DNA of 64,000 nt from Acidimicrobiales bacterium (GCA_029246685.1 JAQWMR010000003.1:1-64000); one strand, 5' to 3'. Shown: positions 15,138 through 24,794, numbered from the stretch's first letter. Notes: generated from the sequence alone by a model not told the origin. Made by a program: numbers and translations.

Positions 15138-17203
15138 CGCCGCTGCCGGCATGGACCGCGAAAGTCAGCTGGCTTTCGTGGCCGGCCGTGATCCTTGTTG
15201 TGCAGCAGGTGCTGTTTCCGGCTCCTGCGGGAAACATCGTCCAGGGCGTCATCCTCGGGCTGATCACCGCGATGGTCGCGGTCGGGATGTGGCTCATCTT
15301 CCGAGCCAATCGCGTCATCAACTTCGCGACCGCCGAGTTCGGGTTCCTCCCGGGCATCATCGCGATGCTCCTGATCGTCGAGTCCGGGTGGGCATGGTGG
15401 GCCGGCTTCGGTGTCGGCGTCATCATCGCCGGCCTCTTGGGCGTCATCACCGAGTTCGTCATCATCCGTCGATTCTTCGACTCGCCCCGCCTCGTCCTGA
15501 CCGTCGCCACGATCGGTGTCGCGCAACTCTTCGGACTCATCGCGATCTTCGTGCCGGCGTGGTGGGACACCACGTTGCAGAACCAGCGCATCGAGCCGCC
15601 GTTCGGCAGCGTCCTCGACATCGGCAACTTCCGCTTTGACGCGAACGACCTGATGGTCGTCATCATCGCGCCGACCATCCTGATCGCCGTCGGGCTTCTC
15701 CTTCGCTACACGCGGCTGGGAGTCGCGATTCGGGCCTCGGCGGAGCTCCCGTCGCGGGCAATGCTGCTGGGGATCCCGGTGAAGGGCCTCCAGTCAGTCG
15801 TGTGGGCGATCTTCGGCGTCCTGACCTTCACGGCGTTGTTCCTGCGGATCGGCGTGTTTGGCACGCCGGTGGCGGGCCAACTCGGCCTGTTGTTCTTTCT
15901 CCGCGGGCTGGCGGCACTTACGCTCGGCCGCTTCACTCATCTCCCGACGATCATCGCCTCGGCACTGGCGATCGGCGTGCTCCAGCAGGGCGTGGCGTGG
16001 AACACCGACGGCGAAGAAGCGCAACAGGTCATCGGCGCGGTGATCGGCGTGATCGTCGTGTTGTCGCTCGTCCTGCGGCGCGATCGCGGCCTTCGTTCCG
16101 CGATCGATGGGGCGTCCTGGCAGAGCGTCGGCGAGTCGCGGCCCGTCGCCGCCGTCTTCCGCCGGCTCCTGCTCGTCAGAGTCGGACGGATTGCCGGCTT
16201 CGCTGTCATCGCCTTCAGCCTGCTCTGGTGGCTGCCGTACTCGGGCCAGTTCGGTACGACCGTGCAACATCGATTCGCCATCATCTTCATCTTCACGATT
16301 CTGTTCATTTCGCTCGGAGTGCTCACCGGCTGGGCGGGGATGCTGTCGCTCGGCCAGCTCGGATTCTTCGCGATCGGTGGCGTGGTCGCCGGAAAACTCA
16401 CCGTCGAGTACGACCTCGACTACCTCCTCGCCCTGCTCGCGGCTGGAGCTGCCGGTGCCGCGGCGTCGCTGGTGGTCGGAGTACCGGCGTTGCGATTACG
16501 GGGCAACTATCTCGCCGTCGCGACGCTCGTCTTCTCGATCGCCGTCGCCGGCTACTTCCTCAACCCGCAGTTCTTCGACTGGGTGCTACGGCCGACCGAT
16601 CGCATCGAACGCAACCCGATCCTGGGGGTGGTCGATTGGCGAACGACCCGAGCCTCCTACTTCGTCGCGCTCGCCGTCACAGCCGTGATGATTCTCGCCG
16701 CGAACGCCATCCGGCGATCGCGAACCGGTCGCATCCTGATCGCGCTGCGAGACAACGAGGACGGCACCGAAGCGTTCGGCATCAGCGCGGTGCGGGCGAA
16801 GCTGACCGCATTCGCCATCTCCGGCTTCTTCGCGGCGGTCGCCGGCGGCGTGGCCGTGCATCACGATCAGTTCTTCCAACCGGACAACCCGCTCTTCAAC
16901 CTGAGCATCTTCACCGGTGCCGTACTCGGTGGGCTCGGCACTGCAGCCGGCGCGGCCTTGGGTGCGCTCTACTTCAACGGCACGTTCTTCTGGCTGCGCG
17001 AGGAGTGGCGCCTCTTCACAAGCGCGATCGGCACCCTGCTCATCCTGTGGCTCGCTCCCTCTGGTCTCCATGGTCTCTGGCAGACCGTTCGTGACATGTT
17101 CCTACGTTGGTACGGCGCACGACGGGGCGTCGTCGACGCGGATCTCTCCGAGGACCTCTTAGACGTGTCCGCGCCGGAATCCCTCGAGGAGGTCGCCTCA
17201 TGA
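15134..17203 (+). CDS. Fused branched-chain-type ABC permease (LivH-LivM)
   Basis: Inner-membrane permease of a LivHMFGK-type uptake system in which both permeases are one 689-residue chain. Residues 1 to about 315 match LivH, with RANRVINFATAEFGFLPG and the GLQSVVWAIFG coupling segment. Residues about 345-640 match LivM, with LTGWAGMLSLGQLGFFAIGG, RLRGNYLAVATLVFSIAVAGYF and AISGFFAAVAGG. LivH-LivM fusions are known but less common than separate genes. ATG 15134 overlaps the dioxygenase stop and its own stop overlaps the next start (ATGA), so the operon is translationally coupled. Confidence 0.93.
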   Translation: MTPLPAWTAKVSWLSWPAVILVVQQVLFPAPAGNIVQGVILGLITAMVAVGMWLIFRANRVINFATAEFGFLPGIIAMLLIVESGWAWWAGFGVGVIIAGLLGVITEFVIIRRFFDSPRLVLTVATIGVAQLFGLIAIFVPAWWDTTLQNQRIEPPFGSVLDIGNFRFDANDLMVVIIAPTILIAVGLLLRYTRLGVAIRASAELPSRAMLLGIPVKGLQSVVWAIFGVLTFTALFLRIGVFGTPVAGQLGLLFFLRGLAALTLGRFTHLPTIIASALAIGVLQQGVAWNTDGEEAQQVIGAVIGVIVVLSLVLRRDRGLRSAIDGASWQSVGESRPVAAVFRRLLLVRVGRIAGFAVIAFSLLWWLPYSGQFGTTVQHRFAIIFIFTILFISLGVLTGWAGMLSLGQLGFFAIGGVVAGKLTVEYDLDYLLALLAAGAAGAAASLVVGVPALRLRGNYLAVATLVFSIAVAGYFLNPQFFDWVLRPTDRIERNPILGVVDWRTTRASYFVALAVTAVMILAANAIRRSRTGRILIALRDNEDGTEAFGISAVRAKLTAFAISGFFAAVAGGVAVHHDQFFQPDNPLFNLSIFTGAVLGGLGTAAGAALGALYFNGTFFWLREEWRLFTSAIGTLLILWLAPSGLHGLWQTVRDMFLRWYGARRGVVDADLSEDLLDVSAPESLEEVAS

Positions 17204-20181
17204 CCGCAGTGGACGACGCACCGACAGAGTCGCCGAACGACGGACGCGTCCGCGGCTTCATGCGCAGCATCGTCGGGACCGGACCGATTCTTCCGCTCAC
17301 GGTGCTGTTCGGTCTCAACGCGGTCGACGAACTGGATCGCGCCGCGGCCGCGATCCTTGCGCCGGAGATCCTCGAAGAGTTCGACCTGTCATTCGGCTCC
17401 TACTTCCTCATCATCGCCGTCGTCTCGTTCTTCGTCCTGATCGCCCAGCCACTCGTCGCTGGTCTTGCTGATCGCTACAACCGAGTCCGCATCGCTCTCG
17501 TCGGCGCAGTTGCGTGGGCGTTCTTCAGTTTCACGACCGGGCTGGCGATCGGCATCCTGACTTTCGTCGCCGCCCGCATCGGCTCGGGTGTCGGCAAGGC
17601 GGTCAACGACCCCACCCACGGTTCACTGCTCGCGGACTGGTACAAGCCCAACGACCGGCCGAAGGTCTACAGCTTCCACGGCGCGGCCAACGCCGTCGGT
17701 GCCGGCTTCGGTCCCCTCTTCGCCGGCATGCTCGCCTTCTCGTTTGGCTGGCGCACGCCCTTCCTGCTCTTCGCGTTCCCCACCATTGCGATCGTGCTCG
17801 TCGGACTACGTCTCAAGGAGCCGATCCGCGGGGCACTCGAACGAGCCGAGGTCGGTGGCGACGAGGAAGCGATCAACACCGAGGAGACACCACCGTCGTT
17901 CGCCGAGGCCTGGCGAATGTGCTGGAAGATCGAGGCGCTGCGCCGCATCTGGTTCGCCACCCCGTTCCTGTCCGCTTCCGTCATCGGCTTCAGCAGCCTG
18001 ACGTTCTTCCTCTACGACCAGGAGTACGGGCTCGACGAGCGGGCCCGCGGCGTGATCGCAGCGGCCGGGCAACCGGCCCGCATCCTCGGACTGATCATCG
18101 GCGGCGTGGTCGGGGCTCGGCTCATCAAACGCGATCCCGGCCTTATCCTTCGCTTCCTGGCGATCATCTCGCTCATCACGTCGGTGCTCTCCGCGATCTT
18201 CGCCCTCGTTCCCAACCTGGCGGTGGCGATTGCCGCCGACATGCTGATCGGGCTCTGCCTCTCGATCGTCGGACCGGGGATCGTCGCCTCGCTCTCGCTC
18301 GCGATTCCGCCGCGAGCCCGGGCAATGGGCTTTTCCATCGGCAACCTCTTCGTCATCCCCGGCCTGTTCAACCTGTGGCTTGTCGGCGAGATCGCGGACG
18401 CGTGGGGCATCCGCGCCGGCATGGCGATGATGACGCCCGTCTTCCTCATCGGTGGCCTCGTCATCGCTTCCGGCGGCGGCGTGATCGGTCGAGACATCGA
18501 CGACGTCCGCCATGCGACCCTCACGCGCTCCCAGGTGCTCGCGGCGCGGCGCCGAGGCGAAGTCAAGCTGCTCTACTGCCGTGGCCTCAACGCGGGCTAC
18601 GACGGCGTACGGGTACTCCACGACATCGACTTCGAGATCGACGAGGGCCAGATCGTCGCCCTGCTCGGCACAAACGGTGCAGGAAAGTCCACGCTGTTGA
18701 AGACGATCTCCGGCGTCGTGCAAGCCGACTCCGGAGCGATCATGCTCGACGGGCGTGACACCACCCACCCGCCTCCCAACGAGGTGACCGGCCTGGGGAT
18801 CGTCCAGATCCCGGGCGGGGCCGGAGTCTTCCCGGGGCTGACTGTCCGAGAGAACCTCCAGGCCGCCGGATGGCTCAACCGCGGGAGTTCCACGGAGCTC
18901 GACGCTGCCCACGCCCGAGTCTTCGAGGCCTTCCCGGAGTTGGAGAACCGGCTGGACGAGTCCGCCGCGAATCTCTCCGGTGGAGAGCAACAGATGCTCG
19001 CCCTCGGGATGACGTTCCTGATGAAGCCGAAGCTGCTCATGATCGATGAGCTCTCGCTCGGTCTCGCGCCGATCGTCGTCGAGCGACTACTCGAGATGGT
19101 CCGTGAGATCGCCGCGACCGGCGTCACGGTGATCGTCGTCGAACAGTCCGTGAACGTCGCGCTCGAACTCGCCGACACGGCGTACTTCATGGAGCGGGGC
19201 CGCATCCGCTTCCACGGGCCGACCGAAGAGCTCCTCGAGCGCCGAGACCTGCTTCGCTCGGTCTTCCTCGGCGACCCGACGGAAGACAACGACCAGGCCG
19301 ACGATGACCAGGCCGGCGACGACGCCACGTCCGAAACAGCAGCATTCGCAACGCCCGCGCCGAGCGAGGCAACGGGCGCCCCGAGGATGAGCGTGCACGG
19401 GCTCGCCCGGAGCTTCGGTGGCATTCAAGCCGTCTCCGGCGCATCGTTCGACGTGTACGACGAGGAGATCCTCGGCTTCATCGGGCCCAACGGCGCAGGC
19501 AAGACCACGCTGTTCGACCTGATCGGCGGATCCACGCCGGCCGATGCAGGGACGATCCACCTCGGCCACACGCCATTGCACAACCGCTCCGCCAGCGCAC
19601 GAGCCCGGGCCGGATTGGGACGGTCGTTCCAGGACGCGCGCCTCTTCCCTGCGCTCACGGTCGAACAGACGATTGCCGTGTCGCTCGAACGTTGGATCCG
19701 CTGGGGTGGGCCAGTGACCGCGGCTCTTCACCTGCCGATGGCCTTCGACAGCGAGGCGAACGTCGCCATACGAGTCGATGAACTCGTCGAGTTGATGGGG
19801 TTGGAGCGATTCCGCCACAAGACGATCCGCGAGCTGTCGACCGGCACCCGCCGCATCGTGGATATCGCCTGCGTGGTCGCCCACCGCCCCACCGTCGTTT
19901 TGTTGGACGAGCCGTCGAGCGGTATCGCGCAGAGCGAAGTCGAGGCACTCGCTCCCGTCCTCGAGCGCATGCGCAGCGAGATGGGAGCATCGCTGCTCGT
20001 AATCGAACACGACATGAATCTGCTCAAGAGCATCGCTGACCGCGTCATCGCCATGGACCAGGGCACGATCATTGCGAACGGCAAGCCGGAGGCCGTCCTT
20101 TCGAACCCGGCCGTCGTCGCGGCCTACCTTGGAACCGACGAGGTCGCGATCTCGCGCTCAGGAAAGCGACGCGACAACTAA
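17200..20181 (+). CDS. Three-part fusion: MFS transporter - LivF ATPase - LivG ATPase
   Basis: A 993-residue chain. Residues 1 to about 440 are a 12-helix major-facilitator domain (GLADRYNRVRIALVG is the MFS loop 2-3 motif; FGWRTPFLLFAFP and GNLFVIPGLFNLWL mark later helices). From about 455 there is a LivF-type ATPase: GTNGAGKST at 490-498, LSGGEQQMLAL and LLMIDELSLGLAP. From about 728 there is a LivG-type ATPase: GPNGAGKTT at 762-770, the altered signature LSTGTRRIVDIA and VVLLDEPSSGIA. ATG 17200 overlaps the LivHM stop. The ATPases should power the LivHM permease; the role of the MFS domain is unknown and could be a second transport route. The continuous frame has no internal stop over 2.98 kb. 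Confidence 0.93.
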   Translation: MTAVDDAPTESPNDGRVRGFMRSIVGTGPILPLTVLFGLNAVDELDRAAAAILAPEILEEFDLSFGSYFLIIAVVSFFVLIAQPLVAGLADRYNRVRIALVGAVAWAFFSFTTGLAIGILTFVAARIGSGVGKAVNDPTHGSLLADWYKPNDRPKVYSFHGAANAVGAGFGPLFAGMLAFSFGWRTPFLLFAFPTIAIVLVGLRLKEPIRGALERAEVGGDEEAINTEETPPSFAEAWRMCWKIEALRRIWFATPFLSASVIGFSSLTFFLYDQEYGLDERARGVIAAAGQPARILGLIIGGVVGARLIKRDPGLILRFLAIISLITSVLSAIFALVPNLAVAIAADMLIGLCLSIVGPGIVASLSLAIPPRARAMGFSIGNLFVIPGLFNLWLVGEIADAWGIRAGMAMMTPVFLIGGLVIASGGGVIGRDIDDVRHATLTRSQVLAARRRGEVKLLYCRGLNAGYDGVRVLHDIDFEIDEGQIVALLGTNGAGKSTLLKTISGVVQADSGAIMLDGRDTTHPPPNEVTGLGIVQIPGGAGVFPGLTVRENLQAAGWLNRGSSTELDAAHARVFEAFPELENRLDESAANLSGGEQQMLALGMTFLMKPKLLMIDELSLGLAPIVVERLLEMVREIAATGVTVIVVEQSVNVALELADTAYFMERGRIRFHGPTEELLERRDLLRSVFLGDPTEDNDQADDDQAGDDATSETAAFATPAPSEATGAPRMSVHGLARSFGGIQAVSGASFDVYDEEILGFIGPNGAGKTTLFDLIGGSTPADAGTIHLGHTPLHNRSASARARAGLGRSFQDARLFPALTVEQTIAVSLERWIRWGGPVTAALHLPMAFDSEANVAIRVDELVELMGLERFRHKTIRELSTGTRRIVDIACVVAHRPTVVLLDEPSSGIAQSEVEALAPVLERMRSEMGASLLVIEHDMNLLKSIADRVIAMDQGTIIANGKPEAVLSNPAVVAAYLGTDEVAISRSGKRRDN

Positions 20182-20227
20182 ATCGACTCGGGGCACGACC
20201 TCGACGAACGTGGAGGGGGATCCACAC

Positions 20228-22069
20228 ATGGAACCAGCATCAGCAGACGGAGGCGGGGGCGACCTCAGCCGTCAACTCAAGCGCTACGGCCCACTCGGCC
20301 TGCTTGCGATCATCATCGTGGTGGTGGTCGTGGTAGTCATCGCATCGAGCGGAGGCGACGACGACACTGTCACCGACGATGAGTCGAACGTCGATGTCGG
20401 CGACCCGGACGGACCGACGGATCCCGACGATCCTGTTGATCCCGTCGACCCCGATGCGCCGCTGAGCACCGACGGCTCCAGTGGTCCCCGTCTCGACGTG
20501 AACGGACGCGAACTCCTCGATGGCGTCGTCCCCCTCAGCTGGGCGGTCGAACAAGGCGTGGAAAGCCAGTACGAGTGGGGCGACCGTTGTGATCAGGACC
20601 GCGGCACCGTCGCGGTGCCCGACGCCTTTGCCGTCGAGTGTGTTGCCCTCTTCGACGACGACAACGGCGGAGCGACGCACCAAGGCGTGACCGAGGACAC
20701 GATCACGATCGCCTGGTTCCAGGCGCAGGAGGAGGACCCGATTCTGCGTTACGTGACGTCCGCGATCGTCAACGACGACACGAACGCGCAGGAGGAGGCC
20801 ACGGTTCGCGGACTGATCTCCTACTTCGAGACGTATTACGAAACCTACGGGCGCAAGGTCGAGCTCGTCGTCGTCCCCGCCAGCGGCAATATCGCCGATG
20901 TGAGCGCCGCGGTCGCCGACGCGAAGTTCATCGTCGAGGACGTGAAGCCATTCATGGTCTGGGGCGGACCGTTGCTGACAAATGCCTACGCGCAGGAGCT
21001 CCACGCCAACGGCATCCCCTGTTTTAGCTGCCAGGTCGGCGTGAACTTCGACTACTACGAGGAGTTCCCAGGGCTCGCCTACGCCGTCGGCAAGGGCGGA
21101 GAACAGCTGGACCTGCTGATCGCCGAGTACGTCGCCAAGCGGCTGGCCGGTGATCCAGCGATCCACGCCGGCGATGAGTCCATGCACGGCACCGAACGAG
21201 TGTTCGGGCGGGTGTGGACAACCACGGGTGAAGGGTCCGAGCGGGCGAACGAGCGCTTCGAAGCGAACCTCGGGGCGCTCGGCGTCGAGATCACCGAATC
21301 ACAGAGCTATGTTCTCGACCCGGCAACCCTGCAGGAGTCGGTGACTTCGATCGTCACGAAGCTCAAGGAAGCCGGTGTCACGTCGGTCATCGTCAGCACC
21401 GACCCGATCGGGCCTCGCGACTTGACGTTCGAAGCGACCGCTCAGAACTACTTCCCGGAGTGGATCGTGACGGGCTCGGTTCTGGTGGACACGACCGCGT
21501 TCGCACGGTCCTACGACCAGGCACAGTGGAAGAATGCGTTCGGCATTTCGAACCTGTCGACCCGCATCGTCCAGAGCGAGGGCGGCATCTTCTCGATCTA
21601 CGAGTGGTTCCATGGCGAGCGCCCGCCGGCGGACGACACGATCGGCGTCCTCTCACCCGACCCGCAGACGTTCTATTCGTTCCTCCAGGCCGTCGGCCCG
21701 GAGCTCAATGTGGAGAACTTCAACCACGCCGCGTTCTCCGGATTGCCGACGGCACGAGGGGTGACCTCGCCGTCGCTCTCGTGGGGTTCCGAAGGCATCT
21801 GGCCTGATGACCTCGAACCCGACTACCGCGGCGTCGACGACGTCAGCGAGATCTGGTGGGACGCCGACCAGCCGGGAATCAACGAGATCGAGGACGAAGG
21901 GCTCGGCATGTACTTCTGGGTCGACGGCGGTGTGCGCTACAAGCCGACCGAGATCCCGGAGGGTCCACCCAAGGCGTTCGTCGCAGAGGGGGCAGTCGAC
22001 ATCTATCCCGAGCGGCCCGCCGACGAGCAGTATCCAGGCACCTACGAGCCGTTGACCCCCGCCAGCTGA
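20228..22069 (+). CDS. Membrane-anchored substrate-binding protein of the Liv-type system
   Basis: A 613-residue periplasmic-binding-fold type I protein. Instead of a lipobox it has an uncleaved-looking membrane helix (about residues 20-41, very Val/Ile-rich) followed by an acidic DPDxP spacer. The mature part contains VTEDTITIAWFQAQ, EATVRGLISYFETYYETYGR and MVWGGPLLTNAYAQELHANG, which follow the LivK/amide-binding layout. ATG 20228 has a strong GGAGGGGG ribosome site eight bases upstream. It is the last gene of the dioxygenase/LivHM/MFS-LivFG operon. The ligand is unknown; binding-domain length is about 200 residues above a typical LivK. The end overlaps the converging nagA by 28 bases. Confidence 0.88.
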   Translation: MEPASADGGGGDLSRQLKRYGPLGLLAIIIVVVVVVVIASSGGDDDTVTDDESNVDVGDPDGPTDPDDPVDPVDPDAPLSTDGSSGPRLDVNGRELLDGVVPLSWAVEQGVESQYEWGDRCDQDRGTVAVPDAFAVECVALFDDDNGGATHQGVTEDTITIAWFQAQEEDPILRYVTSAIVNDDTNAQEEATVRGLISYFETYYETYGRKVELVVVPASGNIADVSAAVADAKFIVEDVKPFMVWGGPLLTNAYAQELHANGIPCFSCQVGVNFDYYEEFPGLAYAVGKGGEQLDLLIAEYVAKRLAGDPAIHAGDESMHGTERVFGRVWTTTGEGSERANERFEANLGALGVEITESQSYVLDPATLQESVTSIVTKLKEAGVTSVIVSTDPIGPRDLTFEATAQNYFPEWIVTGSVLVDTTAFARSYDQAQWKNAFGISNLSTRIVQSEGGIFSIYEWFHGERPPADDTIGVLSPDPQTFYSFLQAVGPELNVENFNHAAFSGLPTARGVTSPSLSWGSEGIWPDDLEPDYRGVDDVSEIWWDADQPGINEIEDEGLGMYFWVDGGVRYKPTEIPEGPPKAFVAEGAVDIYPERPADEQYPGTYEPLTPAS

Positions 22070-23118
22070 GGCAGTCCAGCCACCCAGGTCTGCTGCACCT
22101 GGAAGTCATCGGACATCGCAACTAAATCGGCTCGGCAGCCGGGGGTGATCGACCCCCGGTCGTCGAGGCCGAGCACGGACGCCGGCACAGCCGACGCAGC
22201 GTTCACGGCATCGATGAGGGAGATCCCCACCTCGTCGACCGTCCGTCGGACGGCCTCGTTCATCCGCAGCGCGCTGCCCGCAAGCGTGCCGTCAGCGAGC
22301 CGGGGCGCCCAGTCGACCAGAGCCGCGTCGTCGAACGCGGCTGCGTCGGTGACCAGGGCAATCCGGTCAGACCCCTTGGCCCGCCAAGCGAGCCGCATCA
22401 TTCGCACATCCACGTGCACGCCGTCGGCGATCAACCCACCCACGAGCCGATCATCCGTCAGGGCCACACCAAGAGCGCCCGGTTCACGATGGTGCAGCGG
22501 ACCGGCGGCGTTGTACAGATGCGTGAACATGGTTGCCCCCGCCTCGATCGCGGCCTCGGTCTGCTCGGCGGTCGCTTGGGTGTGGCCCAGGGCGACAACG
22601 ATGCCGCGCTCGCGAAGCAAGCGGATGGCATCGAGTGCCCCCTCGCGCTCGGGACCAAGCGTGACGATCCCGACATGGGCAGGGAGCCCGGCGATCCACT
22701 CCATGTCGATGCGGTCAGCGGCAACCGCCTGATGCGCTCCATGCGCTGCTCCGAGGTAGGGACCTTCGAGATGCACGCTGATCACGTTCGGGCCGGGTTG
22801 TCCAGCGCGATCACCGATCGCAGCGAGGCGAGCGTCGAGGACCGGCAGTGGAGCCGAGATCAGCGTCGGGCACCACGAGGTGACGCCTTGGCCGGCGACC
22901 TCGGCGAGAAGCCGTCTCCATGACGACTCGTCGGCAGTGGCCACGTCGACGTCGCGGTGGCCGTTGACCTGAAGGTCCACGAACCCCGGGGCGATGAGGT
23001 CGAACGTCGGCGCGTCCGCAGGTCGGAGGTCCGCGATGACGCCGTCATCGACAAGGACCTCGAGGTTCTCGGCGACTCCTTCCGGAAGAACGACCCGGCG
23101 TGCGCTGACCGTGGAGAT
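22042..23118 (-). CDS. nagA: N-acetylglucosamine-6-phosphate deacetylase, start codon non-canonical
   Basis: Amidohydrolase removing acetate from N-acetylglucosamine-6-phosphate in amino-sugar catabolism. Metal and catalytic motifs are present: HLEGPYLG, ALGHTQAT, THLYNAAGPLHH and LVTDAAAF (catalytic Asp). The first normal start in frame is GTG 22980, but that would remove the N-terminal strand domain, and the 46 codons before it read as good NagA (ARRVVLPEGVAENLEVLVDD, APGFVDLQVNGH). The frame is open back to the TAG of the preceding acyl-CoA ligase with no ATG, GTG, TTG or CTG. The likely initiation is ATC at 23118, right after the TAG, with GGTGA upstream. Length from there is 358 residues, close to the family. 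It converges with the binding-protein gene. Confidence 0.82.
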   Translation of the reverse strand: MSTVSARRVVLPEGVAENLEVLVDDGVIADLRPADAPTFDLIAPGFVDLQVNGHRDVDVATADESSWRRLLAEVAGQGVTSWCPTLISAPLPVLDARLAAIGDRAGQPGPNVISVHLEGPYLGAAHGAHQAVAADRIDMEWIAGLPAHVGIVTLGPEREGALDAIRLLRERGIVVALGHTQATAEQTEAAIEAGATMFTHLYNAAGPLHHREPGALGVALTDDRLVGGLIADGVHVDVRMMRLAWRAKGSDRIALVTDAAAFDDAALVDWAPRLADGTLAGSALRMNEAVRRTVDEVGISLIDAVNAASAVPASVLGLDDRGSITPGCRADLVAMSDDFQVQQTWVAGLPQLAGVNGS

Positions 23119-24666
23119 CTAGTTCACCGCGTCCCGCAGCTCGCGCCGCAGGATCTTGCCTGACGCGCTCTTCGGGATGGCGTCGATCTCCTCGAGCAGA
23201 CGAATCTGCTTGTAGCTGACGAGGTGTTCGCTCACGAAGGCCTGCACCTCGTCGAGGGTCACCGCGGCGCCGGGCATGAGCTGGACGAATGCCTTCGGAA
23301 GTTCGCCGACCGCTTCGTCGGGCACGCCGATGACCGCCACGTCCGCAATCAACGGATGCGTGATCAACAGCGCCTCGAGCTCCGCCGGCGGCACCTGGAA
23401 GCCGTTGTACTTGATGAGCTCCTTGATGCGATCGACGATCGAGTAGTGGCCCGCCTCGTCGATGATGGCGACATCGCCGGTGTGGACCCAGCCATCAGTG
23501 TCGATCGTCTCGGTCGTGGCCTCCTCGTTGTTGAGGTAGCCCTTCATCACCATCGGACCTCGGACCCAGAGCTCGCCTCGCTCCCCCGCCGGCTGGTCCT
23601 CACCGGTCTCGGGATCGACGATCCGGCACTCGACGTTGGAGATCGCGACACCACTCGTGCCCGGCCGACCTTCCCCTTCGACGGTGCTGTGGGTGACAGG
23701 GCTCAGCTCGGTCATGCCGTAGCCCTGCACGACCTCGACGCCCATGCGCGACGCGGCCTCCTGGGCCAGGTCCGCACCAAGCGGTGCCGCCCCGGAGAAG
23801 ACCATCTTCAACGAGGACAGGTCGTACTTCTCGACCTGCGGTGACTTGGCCAGTCCGAGCACCATCGGTGGAACGGCGAAGAAGCGGGTGATCTTCTCTT
23901 CCTCAACGAGCCCGAGCGCCGCGTCGAGATCGAAGCGGGGCATCGTCACGACCTTGACGCCATTGGCGATCAGACCGTTCATCAGCACCTGCATGCCGTA
24001 GATGTGGAAGAACGGGAGCGCAGCAAGCCCGGCTTCACCCGGCTGGTAGCGGATGACGTGTTCCATCTGCGCGATGTTCGCAACCAGGTTCCGATGCGTC
24101 AGCATCACGCCCTTCGGCAGCCCGGTGGTACCCGACGAGTACGGCAGGACGACCACATGGTCGGCGAAGTCGACCTCGACCTGGTCGATCGGCTCGCCGA
24201 ACAGCGAGGCCACTGGCGTCGCTCCCTCGGCCTCGCCCATCAAGTAGAGCTCCGTGACGTCGGTCCCCTCGATTGCCTCGGTCGCGACCTTGAGGAACAT
24301 CGGAACCGTGAGCAGCAGCGTCGCTCCGGCGTCCTGGAGCTGGAAGCGGACCTCCCCGGCCCCGTAGGTCGGGTTGATCGTGGTGATGGTGCCGCCGGCG
24401 ACCGCAACGGCATGGAACGCGATCGCATACTCCGGAACGTTCGGCGCCATGATGCCGAGCACCGACCCCGGGCCGAACCCTCGGGCCTGGAGACCACCGG
24501 CCATGCGGTGAACGGCATCGCTCAGCTGGGCGAAGGTGTACGTCGAGGACGCCCCATCAGTGATCGCAACGGCGTCCGGGCTGTCAGCCGCCATACGTAG
24601 CACGTGCGCGGTGATCGAGACATCAGGAATGTCGACATCGGGAAGCGGGCTTGTGTGGATGATCAC
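23119..24666 (-). CDS. AMP-dependent acyl-CoA / 4-coumarate-CoA ligase-like enzyme
   Basis: Adenylate-forming ligase of 515 residues that activates a carboxylic acid to its CoA thioester. The P-loop is LPYSSGTTGLPKGV, the A5 motif QGYGMTELSP, the A7 motif TDGWVHTGDVAIID, and the A10 lysine lies in KSASGKILRREL, all intact. The sequence is nearest to 4-coumarate-CoA ligase and medium-chain acyl ligases. GTG 24666 follows AAAGGC and gives the normal N-terminus. In the same frame, its TAG is followed at once by the nagA reading frame, so the two form an operon or possibly a read-through pair. Confidence 0.92.
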   Translation of the reverse strand: MIIHTSPLPDVDIPDVSITAHVLRMAADSPDAVAITDGASSTYTFAQLSDAVHRMAGGLQARGFGPGSVLGIMAPNVPEYAIAFHAVAVAGGTITTINPTYGAGEVRFQLQDAGATLLLTVPMFLKVATEAIEGTDVTELYLMGEAEGATPVASLFGEPIDQVEVDFADHVVVLPYSSGTTGLPKGVMLTHRNLVANIAQMEHVIRYQPGEAGLAALPFFHIYGMQVLMNGLIANGVKVVTMPRFDLDAALGLVEEEKITRFFAVPPMVLGLAKSPQVEKYDLSSLKMVFSGAAPLGADLAQEAASRMGVEVVQGYGMTELSPVTHSTVEGEGRPGTSGVAISNVECRIVDPETGEDQPAGERGELWVRGPMVMKGYLNNEEATTETIDTDGWVHTGDVAIIDEAGHYSIVDRIKELIKYNGFQVPPAELEALLITHPLIADVAVIGVPDEAVGELPKAFVQLMPGAAVTLDEVQAFVSEHLVSYKQIRLLEEIDAIPKSASGKILRRELRDAVN

Positions 24667-24794
24667 GGGCCTTGCCTTTCGTCCAGGCCGCGCATCGTAG
24701 CAAGCCGCCTTCGAGCGGGCTGAATGGACCATTTGCCTGAGCCACCCGGCTCAACTGTCTTCCGCAACGGCGCGCGGGTTCTACCTTCAGGGTC

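Noticed and set aside
20400..20465. DPDxP-rich stretch as a separate repeat element
   Set aside because: It is a low-complexity spacer of the binding protein, short and not a nucleotide-level repeat.
22042..22980. nagA starting at GTG 22980
   Set aside because: This would remove a conserved N-terminal stretch that is clearly coding in the same frame; kept only as an alternative.
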